From NCBI RefSeq assembly GCF_001485575.1, contig NZ_BCNB01000006.1:930001-994000 (forward strand): a stretch of 64,000 nucleotides of DNA, in the 5' to 3' direction. The notes under the pieces were generated by a model. The model did no database searches, had not been told where the DNA came from, and was given only the letters and a program-made list of their open reading frames with translations. This DNA is from Haloarcula sp. CBA1127. Lineage in GTDB: Archaea > Halobacteriota > Halobacteria > Halobacteriales > Haloarculaceae. Both the position numbers and the translations under genes were made by a program. The first letter of the stretch is position 1; each line of letters begins with the position of its first letter. Positions 1 to 7,335 of this stretch are shown in pieces.

Positions 1-10
1 GCGATGCTTT

Positions 11-913
11 TTATATGTCAATCCCGCTCGTGACCTGATCCGGTGATAGCGACGAAACATCCATGAATCCGGAAAGTTCTTTCACCACTTCTTGAACGAC
101 AGATTGCAGTTCGATTTCTGGTACAACAATCTGGTAGGTGTTTTCGACGAATGCGTGGAACTCTTCTACCTCTCGTTGTACAGTTTCAACCATATCGTCT
201 ACCCCGTCATCAGAATGTTCCTGCAGGATTTCTATACTCTTGACGGTCATCTGTGCGAGGTATGAAGCCAACTGGTCTACGTTCCGGAGTGCTTCTTTAG
301 TGAATCCTCGAATCGCATAATGCACTTCACTCAGTGTGAGCCGATATAGAACCGTTGAGGTAGATCGCAACCGATATAGATAGTGATTGTTGAGATATCG
401 TGTACTTTTCCAGGCAGTCTTGTAATTGAGCGGGGTAGTGAACAAAAAGCACTCTACAACAAACAGACCGATTGATTTGTAGAACGCATCGAACCATTTC
501 TCTTTCACCGCTTGTAGTGACTCTGCCTTTTTTGAGGCGTCCTGCAGGGCATCTGCAGTTTCTACCAGATTCCACCCTGCGATCGCCACGGCTACAACTG
601 AACTACCTGTCGCTGCGGTACTCGCCATCCGAGCAAACTTGCCATGTCCTAGATAGATGCCGAGGTGGTCCTCGAGTACCTCAGTGATCTTCCGGAGTCG
701 GCGTAGTGTTGTAGTATCGATCTCTCGCTTTGCTTGGATCAACATACGATCTCCTTCTGCGAGGTTGAAATCTAAGCTATTATCGTGTATCTCAGACAGG
801 ACACCGGCCAAGTCAAGTGCTGGTTTTCGCGTCTCTACTCTTGCATGCCGGTACAATCCGCCATCGAGACGGCTTACCGCTAAATTAACACGGTCAGCAT
901 TCAATTCGACCAC
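11..913 (-). CDS. Hypothetical membrane-associated protein
   Basis: I do not recognise this 300-residue protein. Two hydrophobic stretches, about residues 99-117 and 147-161, could be membrane helices and are followed by a long charged alpha-helical tail (about 200-285). The start is the GTG at 911-913, because a TATA-like element at 934-943 lies about 25 bases upstream, as expected for a leaderless haloarchaeal mRNA. The same element serves the divergent gene at 966. It is AT-richer than the chromosome further right and sits in the accessory region. Function is unknown; the gene model is fairly secure because of its length and promoter. Confidence 0.7.
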   Translation of the reverse strand: MVELNADRVNLAVSRLDGGLYRHARVETRKPALDLAGVLSEIHDNSLDFNLAEGDRMLIQAKREIDTTTLRRLRKITEVLEDHLGIYLGHGKFARMASTAATGSSVVAVAIAGWNLVETADALQDASKKAESLQAVKEKWFDAFYKSIGLFVVECFLFTTPLNYKTAWKSTRYLNNHYLYRLRSTSTVLYRLTLSEVHYAIRGFTKEALRNVDQLASYLAQMTVKSIEILQEHSDDGVDDMVETVQREVEEFHAFVENTYQIVVPEIELQSVVQEVVKELSGFMDVSSLSPDQVTSGIDI

Positions 914-933
914 ATCTGCTAGGTAGTGGGAAT

Positions 934-943
934 GTATTTAACT
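934..943. promoter_or_regulatory. Shared TATA element of two divergent genes
   Basis: The sequence GTATTTAAC is centred about 25 bases before the minus-strand GTG at 913 and about 28 bases before the plus-strand ATG at 966. TTAAATAC is read on the other strand, so a single near-symmetric A/T element can serve both leaderless transcripts. That both genes depend on it is inferred from spacing only. Confidence 0.55.
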
Positions 944-965
944 CTTGTCGGTGAAAATAAATACA

Positions 966-1916
966 ATGTCTGGTGATGAGGATACTGAGGAAACACCTCT
1001 TAGTCGTCGCACTGTCCTACTATTGTTAGGTGGGACTGTCGCCCTCGGCACTGTCGTGAGTAAGGATGATGAGGAAGCTCCCGATTTCTCGGGTGAAAAG
1101 TCTGAACTACAATACATAGCCGGGATTATTAATTCAACTGATCTTAGAAATCCCCTGAACAACTCTATGCTGCGTTCGACGATCGATACGGCCCTAAAGT
1201 CAGTGAACGCCTCACTCACTGATAAGGGGATAGACCCCACTGGAAAGACTGTATCCTCAACACCTTCCGTTGGAGCTGACAATATCAAACAGGCTCTACG
1301 GTACTATCAAGAGCTACAGCAGACCTTGGCTGAAGCTGGTTCTCTGAGTGAGAAAGTCGAAAGCCGTGAGATTGCCAGTATGTACACTGAATATTTCGAT
1401 GGTAAATCAAACCAAGAGACCCACCTTCCCGATATTGATTCATCCCTTTCTAGATTCAGTAAAACGGTAAATACGCGTACTTTTAGCGATATACCAACCT
1501 CAACCCAGCAGCTCTTACCAGATCAGAGTCGGGTCAATTCGCAACTGAATCAGCAGAGGGCCGTCTATAAGAAACACGCCGATATGCAAGGACGATTCCC
1601 GAGCGTAATTTCTTCGATCAATAGCGGTATCGATGATTTCGAGCACTCGTCTTTCGACTCTGCGGCCCGCAGCTTCCAGCAAGCGAAGAATAAGGCAAGT
1701 GTACAGGTCAGTGATTCTCTAAAGGATTACAAGGTAACGTCATATTCCCTCTCACTGGGAGACTACAGTAATATATTCAGGCTATATCGGCGAGCTGCCG
1801 GTAATATGGCCGCTGCCTGTGCCGAAGGGCTGAACCGGAAAGAACGGAATCAGAAGATCGATCTCGGTATTAGAAAGCAGTTCAAAGCAAGAAGTCTGTT
1901 TGCTGACCGTGATTGA
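966..1916 (+). CDS. Hypothetical Tat-exported protein
   Basis: The product is 316 residues. Its N-terminus has a twin-arginine signal (SRRTVLLLLGG, about residues 13-23) followed by a hydrophobic core, so it is predicted to leave the folded cytoplasm through Tat. The remainder is Ser/Gln-rich, mostly helical, and has no domain I recognise. A TTG 21 bases upstream is open, but the ATG at 966 is chosen because the TATA-like element at 934-943 is at leaderless spacing. It is divergent from the membrane protein at 11-913 with a shared promoter, so the two may act together at the envelope; that is inference. Confidence 0.7.
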   Translation: MSGDEDTEETPLSRRTVLLLLGGTVALGTVVSKDDEEAPDFSGEKSELQYIAGIINSTDLRNPLNNSMLRSTIDTALKSVNASLTDKGIDPTGKTVSSTPSVGADNIKQALRYYQELQQTLAEAGSLSEKVESREIASMYTEYFDGKSNQETHLPDIDSSLSRFSKTVNTRTFSDIPTSTQQLLPDQSRVNSQLNQQRAVYKKHADMQGRFPSVISSINSGIDDFEHSSFDSAARSFQQAKNKASVQVSDSLKDYKVTSYSLSLGDYSNIFRLYRRAAGNMAAACAEGLNRKERNQKIDLGIRKQFKARSLFADRD

Positions 1917-1974
1917 TTTTAGCTGTCGGACTGCTTGGAGAAGACCTACCTACTAACAGGGGCCACCGGACTGT

Positions 1975-2583
1975 ATGTCAGATCCCACAACGGTTCTCCA
2001 ACGAGTCGCTCGCAATTTTGCTGACACGATTCCACAGGCCGATGCAGACGCACAGCACAGCCGGTGGAAGGCTGGCATCGGACCCTTCGAGGAGGAGAAC
2101 CAGATTGAGATGATCTTGGACGAACTGCCAGCGGAACGCGCTGGTGAAATCAAGACCGAAGTTCCGTATCCGGGCAACCGACAACGGTGTGACCTAGTGG
2201 TCGAAGCTGACGGCGTCAGTCTCCCGATTGAGGCCAAGCTGCTCCGGTTCCGGCTGGATAACGGGAACATCGATCCCAATATGTACAAGAGCGTCTTCAG
2301 CCCGTTCCCCGAGCACAGCTCGTCGTCGATGCTCACCGACGCTCAGAAGCTCGTCGAGTCCGGCTTCGACCAACCGACCGGGCTGCTCGGGCTCTACTAC
2401 GAGAAGAACGACGAGGAGTACGAGCAACTCCGGGCGGAGGCGATAGCCGAGAAGTTCCAACGTGACGTTTCGTACTGGTACGACATCAACATTGAGACCA
2501 CGGCCATCGAGCCTTTCGATGGGCTCCAGCACCCGCACCACCAGCACGGCGCAGTCATCACTTGGCTGCTCTTGGATGACTAA
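1975..2583 (+). CDS. PD-(D/E)XK-like nuclease candidate
   Basis: This 202-residue protein contains RCDLVVE (D73) followed by LPIEAKL (E86-x-K88). That spacing is the core of the PD-(D/E)XK fold used by restriction endonucleases and related repair nucleases, with the Asp and Glu as metal ligands and the Lys as catalytic base. No extra DNA-binding domain is obvious. Base composition is richer in GC than the genes to its left, which suggests a different recent history. It stands alone on the plus strand. The fold assignment is from the motif only, so nuclease activity and target are unproven. Confidence 0.65.
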   Translation: MSDPTTVLQRVARNFADTIPQADADAQHSRWKAGIGPFEEENQIEMILDELPAERAGEIKTEVPYPGNRQRCDLVVEADGVSLPIEAKLLRFRLDNGNIDPNMYKSVFSPFPEHSSSSMLTDAQKLVESGFDQPTGLLGLYYEKNDEEYEQLRAEAIAEKFQRDVSYWYDINIETTAIEPFDGLQHPHHQHGAVITWLLLDD

Positions 2584-2761
2584 ATGCTCTGAGCTACGTG
2601 ATTCGCTGCCCCTTGCGGTTTGAAATATCTGTTTTCGAGTCATTCCGTCGATGCGTTCCGCCATAACCCACCGGAAAGAGATGAACACTGCCGCTCTTGA
2701 CGATTGGTCGCCCCTCCTAACATGTGGATTACAACCGAACCGGCACATATCACGGACACAC

Positions 2762-3283
2762 ATGGTTCAGTTCCACACATCCCCCTCGACGAAGGATTCC
2801 AATACTCAGCAGACTCCGCACGAGAACGAATCTGATGCGTTCAAGCGGCAGATCGGAGAGGTAGTTGTGACCCAGCTCAGTGGGGCGCAATCGGTTCGCG
2901 TCTGGTACGCCGATGGCATGATTCAGGTGGCAGAATCTGGCCAGTCAAGCGAACGGGCGAACCCAGTCACAGAGTCCTCTCCTTCCAGTGATAGGGAGAC
3001 AGAGAGAAAAGCAGAAAATCTAGAGATAGCGTCCTCGCACCTAGCAGACTCACAGGCTGGCGACAGAGAGAGTTCTCTATCGGCGGATAGCGCGATATCA
3101 GGTCACGAATCGAACGGCCTTTCGAACGTTCAAAACCTCACAGAGAAGCAGGCCAAGGCGTTCCTGCTCTTGGAGCGGACAAATGGCGAGATCTCGATCA
3201 GTGAGTTAGCTGAACGAGCAGGCTATTCCAGCAAAGGTGGAGCCCACAGTGCGAAGGAGAAATGGCGAGACTCTCGGGCCTGA
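2762..3283 (+). CDS. Hypothetical HTH-type protein, element-associated
   Basis: The frame is open from 2651, but the ATG at 2762 is the more sensible start (173 residues). The first 125 residues are polar, Ser/Glu-rich and probably disordered. The C-terminal 50 residues (LTEKQAKAFLLLERT followed by ISISELAERAGYSS) look like a helix-turn-helix or winged helix in which a predicted recognition helix is followed by Lys/Arg residues. It ends 7 bases from the convergent integrase gene, so it may be an element regulator or a directionality factor. That role is a guess from position. Confidence 0.55.
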   Translation: MVQFHTSPSTKDSNTQQTPHENESDAFKRQIGEVVVTQLSGAQSVRVWYADGMIQVAESGQSSERANPVTESSPSSDRETERKAENLEIASSHLADSQAGDRESSLSADSAISGHESNGLSNVQNLTEKQAKAFLLLERTNGEISISELAERAGYSSKGGAHSAKEKWRDSRA

Positions 3284-3290
3284 TCTTAGC

Positions 3291-3890
3291 TCATGAGAGG
3301 GTTGTTCCCTCGAACTCCTCGTTGACTACGCCAGCGGTCGGCGCATTCAGATACGGTTCGATGGCAGAGAACGACGACCAGCCACCGACTTCCATCACTA
3401 CACGGGGATTCATCCGCTCTCTGACGAGCAGTGTCTGAGCATAGTAGCGCCGGAGATCATGACTCGATACTTTTTTCCAGTCGGTATTTCCTGTCTCCTC
3501 CTCCACGCGTTCAGCTGTTTCCTTCACACGTCGCTGGACAGACCGCTCGGTCAGATCAATGATCGGATCGTCGCGATCAATCTCTTCGACGTTAGCATAG
3601 CGAAGGACTTCGCTTTCAACCTGCTCCGGGAGATATGCATCTCTGGGCTTCCCGCCGCTACCTTCGGTGTCCTTTCCCTCGGGAACGCGGAGCCGAGCAT
3701 GCCCATCAACTTGTGTGATATGCTTTGGACAGACCTGAGGGATCTCAAAGGAGCGGAGCCCGACTTCACCGCCGAGCTGAACGATGAGCGAATCTCGATA
3801 GCTCCCAGCTGTCTGTTTAAGTTGCTTGTACTCATCCGGGGTAAGCCAGCAGCGATACGAGTGATGATTCTCGTTACGCTTGATTCGCAT
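3291..3890 (-). CDS. Compact tyrosine recombinase/integrase
   Basis: The product is 199 residues and consists almost entirely of the catalytic domain of the phage integrase family. The full active-site set is visible: R46 (VGLRSFEI), a beta-hairpin Lys near K81, H144-x-x-R147 (HDLRRYY), W171 in the second His/Trp position and the nucleophile Y180 (IEPYLN). The usual N-terminal core-binding domain is missing or very short, so it is smaller than the roughly 300-400 residues of typical integrases, yet nothing suggests it is dead. It is likely to move the surrounding element or a part of it. The gene faces the HTH gene at 2762. Confidence 0.85.
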   Translation of the reverse strand: MRIKRNENHHSYRCWLTPDEYKQLKQTAGSYRDSLIVQLGGEVGLRSFEIPQVCPKHITQVDGHARLRVPEGKDTEGSGGKPRDAYLPEQVESEVLRYANVEEIDRDDPIIDLTERSVQRRVKETAERVEEETGNTDWKKVSSHDLRRYYAQTLLVRERMNPRVVMEVGGWSSFSAIEPYLNAPTAGVVNEEFEGTTLS

Positions 3891-3977
3891 GGATAGTTCT
3901 CAATGACAAGTCCGACATCATAAACCACCGCTTGGGTCGAAGAAGTCAGCTATAGCCCGATATGACAGGTTTCGTGT

Positions 3978-3998
3978 CGTAGTTCTTGGTCAACTACG
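3978..3998. terminator. Hairpin after the 4003-4503 gene
   Basis: CGTAGTT and AACTACG form a perfect 7-bp inverted repeat around a 7-base loop, five bases past the stop codon of the minus-strand gene at 4003. It could be a transcription-end hairpin for that gene. Because it is also near the integrase start at 3890, a recombinase core site is an alternative. No T-run follows it. Confidence 0.35.
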
Positions 3999-4002
3999 AA
4001 AT

Positions 4003-4503
4003 TCAAATGAACCTCGTTGCAACCTCGTAACTCTCTGGTAGCTCGTCAATACGGATGTTAATGACTATTGGATGCACCCGATTGTCAGCCTCGGCAACTC
4101 CCTGTAGAACCTCTTTCTGATCTCGTTCCAGCTCCGCGTACTCTCCTGTCTTAACCTCAACCGGGAATCGATCCTTCTCATCTCGCAACTCACGGCGGGT
4201 TCGGCCACTAACTTCGCCCCTGTGGTCATACTCTATTTTATCTGATTTGTGGGCAGGGACCCACTCTGCTTCCATGATTCCATCCGGTCTTGAGGATATT
4301 GTCTCCCCCTCGGCTGTGATCATTTCGAAGTACGCACCGCGACGGGCAGACACCTTCACTGGAACCTCCTCTGCAACGTCGTGTTGCTTTTTTATATACG
4401 ACTGAATAGCCTCTTTTACGGGACGTGGTACTCTTCTACCACCGAAAATTAGCGCCTCTCCAACTGATCCTTTTCTATTTGGGGTGAGGCTTGTTTCAAT
4501 CAT
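4003..4503 (-). CDS. PD-(D/E)XK-type nuclease candidate
   Basis: A 166-residue protein with RPDGI (D74), then FPVEVKTG (E116-x-K118) and a following ERDQKEVL (Q129). This order of Asp, Glu-x-Lys and a downstream Gln helix is typical of PD-(D/E)XK nucleases of the Cas4/RecB-like and VRR-NUC-like groups. Residues before 60 are basic and could touch DNA. No cysteine cluster for an iron-sulphur centre is present, unlike Cas4. It lies between the integrase and an HNH endonuclease, so a restriction, repair or element-maintenance role is plausible. The specific family is uncertain. Confidence 0.6.
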   Translation of the reverse strand: MIETSLTPNRKGSVGEALIFGGRRVPRPVKEAIQSYIKKQHDVAEEVPVKVSARRGAYFEMITAEGETISSRPDGIMEAEWVPAHKSDKIEYDHRGEVSGRTRRELRDEKDRFPVEVKTGEYAELERDQKEVLQGVAEADNRVHPIVINIRIDELPESYEVATRFI

Positions 4504-4780
4504 GCGTAAATCTCCTTAGAATCGATATCTCACTCGTACCATAATTGATCAACGTTATTGATCCAGGGAGCGTATCTTAATGCTATCAGCTATCTTGACG
4601 AACTCCGAATCAAATATTTCAATTAATACGGATGTAATTTGGTGTTGTGGTCAGAAATCCAGAATACAGCTTAATTATATATTAGAATAGTCCGATAAGA
4701 CGCCTTTCACGTTCCTTGTACTGTCTTCTCAGATATAAGATGAACCGATTAAAGAGGTAATGGTATCCAAATAAGAAGTA

Positions 4781-6205
4781 ATGTTTCCTGAGCCTCCAAA
4801 TGATGGTCGGAACACGGTATTCTGCAAGACTTGCAGTGAGTGGGTACACACACGGGATTCCTGTGCTCGCGACTCAGATCACAAAACAGCACCACTATCA
4901 GTTTTGCGACTTCAACGTGATGGACCCTCTATTTTAGAAAGTATCGACGAAAACGGAAGTGGTGCCAATCCAGAGTCTCGACGGCAACATGGGATTGCGA
5001 AGTTTGACCCTATGGCTCACGCTAAAGGAACAAGCAGCACATTCGGGGCTACACAAGCGGTTTACTATTTAGATAATGAACATGCTCCTGCTGATGTTAT
5101 CAAAAATTGGCTAGACGCAAACGAAGGTACACTTGCTGGCCGTGAACTAACGACTGAGAATATTACGCGTGTACTCTCAAAAACACGATTTAAAGAGGCA
5201 TGGCAGAATCTTCGCGAAAAACACGACTTCGAGATTCTTGACGAACCTGATCATGCCGACCGCGGCGGAGGTCAAACTGAAAAAATAGAATGCTCACTTT
5301 GCGGTAAGAAGGTGAAAAGATTGCCCAATCACCTGCCAACTTGTACAGGCAGTTCAGATTCGGATGATTCTCTTGAGGAGGAGAAGGACAAAGATTTCCC
5401 TGATATTAGTGACCTTCGAGAGGGGGCCCGCTATAATCGGGAAGCCCTACATCAGGCGCACGGTGGTGCGAAGTATCGGGGAATCGCTCCGTCAGCAGAC
5501 CACCCTTACATTTTCATCTTCACTGGAAAAGCAGGCGAAGAGCATGGTTATAAGGATGAATTCAGAGGCGATACGTTCATTTATACCGGCGAGGGGCAGG
5601 AGGGAGACATGGAGTGGTCAATGGGCAACAAGGCAATTCGAAATCATAAATCGACGGACACAGAATTACATCTCTTTGAGAGCAATAATGAAGCTTGGCA
5701 GGTTACCTATCTCGGCCAATACGAATGTGTAGATTGGTTCAAAGAAGCATTACCCGATCAAAGGGGGAATATGCGTCAGGGAATCCGTTTTAAATTGGAT
5801 CCCGTCGAAAATAATGTTACAATCCCTGAATCCGATATCGACGATTTAGATATCGATCGTCTCTATGAGCAAGCAATTGAATCTTCCCCAGGAACTGGAA
5901 AAGAGTCTGGAGAGACGGCATCCACCTCTTCGAAATCACAAACGAGTTATACACGCTCGGAGATTGTAAAAAAGTACGCGCTGCGTGTTGCAGATGGGAT
6001 CTGTCAGGGATGTGGCAAGGATGCTCCGTTTATTAGTAATGATGGTAATCCGTATCTAGAGGTCCATCATCTTCACCGTCGGAGTGATGGGGGCCCTGAC
6101 CATCCAGATAATGTCATCGCCTTGTGTCCGAACTGTCACCGGAGAGTTCACCATGGGAAAGATGGTGCTGAGTTTAACGAGACCCTGGTTAAGAAAACTC
6201 AGTGA
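4781..6205 (+). CDS. SRA-like/HNH restriction endonuclease (McrA-type)
   Basis: This 474-residue protein is built like a type IV, modification-dependent restriction enzyme. An N-terminal zinc-ribbon-like segment (C15/C18 then C28/H34) is followed by a region near 70-150 I do not know, a small C2H2-like finger (C171, C174, H184, C188), and an SRA/YDG-like module at about 225-345 with the marker TYGEG-type turn (FIYTGEGQEGDMEW). The C-terminus is an HNH nuclease: C408/C411, H429-H430, N444, C449/C452, H453. Such proteins cut DNA that carries modified bases or phosphorothioates. Which modification is read cannot be told from sequence. It is the strongest defence gene in the accessory region. Confidence 0.8.
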   Translation: MFPEPPNDGRNTVFCKTCSEWVHTRDSCARDSDHKTAPLSVLRLQRDGPSILESIDENGSGANPESRRQHGIAKFDPMAHAKGTSSTFGATQAVYYLDNEHAPADVIKNWLDANEGTLAGRELTTENITRVLSKTRFKEAWQNLREKHDFEILDEPDHADRGGGQTEKIECSLCGKKVKRLPNHLPTCTGSSDSDDSLEEEKDKDFPDISDLREGARYNREALHQAHGGAKYRGIAPSADHPYIFIFTGKAGEEHGYKDEFRGDTFIYTGEGQEGDMEWSMGNKAIRNHKSTDTELHLFESNNEAWQVTYLGQYECVDWFKEALPDQRGNMRQGIRFKLDPVENNVTIPESDIDDLDIDRLYEQAIESSPGTGKESGETASTSSKSQTSYTRSEIVKKYALRVADGICQGCGKDAPFISNDGNPYLEVHHLHRRSDGGPDHPDNVIALCPNCHRRVHHGKDGAEFNETLVKKTQ

Positions 6206-6290
6206 ATTCTCGTTATTAATTAGAGCGCATGTTTGGGCTCTTCTCTATATCTAAGACCGTTTGATCAGTCACTCTCATAAACAGACTTCT

Positions 6291-6575
6291 TCAACAGCTG
6301 TGGCGCTGATAGCTGGATACAGATTCCTCTAGAACCATGGCGGATCGGGGTAGGAGGGGAACTCGCATCAGGCCGATCCCGATGTATACAATGGCCGCCA
6401 CCGCAACCGCAACCGTGGGCGACAACACGGCACTTGCTTTTGTGAGCGATGCAACCAGGCCAGAAGTGATGATTCCCATACTTATATTTTGAATCGTTGA
6501 GAGTATTCGGCGAACTGTACTGGAGGTGTGATTCCCGTATCCGCAGTGATTCCCCTCTGAGGATTCGAACCCCAT
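6291..6575 (-). CDS. Small two-helix membrane protein (possible)
   Basis: A 94-residue frame with two hydrophobic stretches at about residues 31-50 and 52-72, linked by SPTV. A TTAAAAGG element at about 6594-6601 is 20-26 bases upstream of the ATG, consistent with a leaderless transcript. No homologous family comes to mind. The first 20 codons include a chance GGTTCGAATCC resembling a tRNA T-arm, so this could instead be a remnant region with a fortuitous frame. If it is not a gene, about 520 bases from 6206 to 6730 have no coding content. Confidence 0.4.
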   Translation of the reverse strand: MGFESSEGNHCGYGNHTSSTVRRILSTIQNISMGIITSGLVASLTKASAVLSPTVAVAVAAIVYIGIGLMRVPLLPRSAMVLEESVSSYQRHSC

Positions 6576-6730
6576 GTTCCAGAATTCACACCTTTTAACA
6601 GTAGCCGACTGGCCTGCCCGTCACATAGTAAGATAATAGACTTTTAGAATAAAAACAATGGCGGCATAGGTCAAGAACTTCATGATTATAAATCTAAATT
6701 TATCTCCTTATTTTCCCTCGCTACACATTC

Positions 6731-7330
6731 TTAGCCCTCTCTTTCTGAAAGCTCAATACCTCCTCCTATTTTTCGGGTCGCGTCATCGATCTCGACTTCT
6801 GATGGGTCCTTTTCGCCATTCAGCATTTCTACAATATCTTTGCGGGCGTCACCATACCTCAAAAATAAAGAAATCAGCGCTTCATGCGCGTTTACTGGCG
6901 CGTCATCGCCTTCTTCACGAAGATATGCAGTCAAGGACTTGGCATACTCTACAGCACGATAAAACTCGACCAGCTTCTCGACTTCCTTACTATCTAACTC
7001 GCCAATTTGGCTTGCATTCTGATTATATATTGTTGTTGTGAGGTGGCTTGGTGGCGGGATTTCTGATTTTGGTATTTTTTTATTTCGACCATCATATCCG
7101 TCTTCCACCCAGGCCTCTGCCAATTTATCCATTTTATCTATTGTGCTTATTTCGGCAGCTAGCGCAGACCGTATTGAAGCCTCTCTGTCTTTCGATTTCT
7201 TATGATATATCCAATAACTTCCGAAAACACCTATTACCGCCGCTATTAATATCAGAAGGTTACCGATGGCTGGATCTTGAAAACGACACCAAATGCCAGA
7301 GCATGCTATTTCGGTTGGAGTTGCGGACAT
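6731..7330 (-). CDS. One-TM protein paired with GIY-YIG/AlbA_2 protein
   Basis: A 199-residue protein with one membrane helix at about residues 22-43 (IGNLLILIAAVIGVFGSYW), then a Lys-rich stop-transfer and a soluble helical domain of about 150 residues, so the bulk probably faces the cytoplasm. I do not recognise the soluble domain. Its start is five bases after the stop of the upstream gene at 7336, so the two are surely co-transcribed. A membrane partner next to a nucleic-acid-binding protein recalls two-component defence modules with a membrane effector, but there is no direct evidence for that here. Confidence 0.7.
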   Translation of the reverse strand: MSATPTEIACSGIWCRFQDPAIGNLLILIAAVIGVFGSYWIYHKKSKDREASIRSALAAEISTIDKMDKLAEAWVEDGYDGRNKKIPKSEIPPPSHLTTTIYNQNASQIGELDSKEVEKLVEFYRAVEYAKSLTAYLREEGDDAPVNAHEALISLFLRYGDARKDIVEMLNGEKDPSEVEIDDATRKIGGGIELSEREG

Positions 7331-7335
7331 TCGAC

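Noticed and set aside
6540-6580. GGTTCGAATCC on the minus strand, looking like a tRNA T-arm and thus a possible att site
   Set aside because: Stem pairing has a mismatch, no acceptor or anticodon arm follows, and it does not match tRNA-Phe or any other tRNA in the window.
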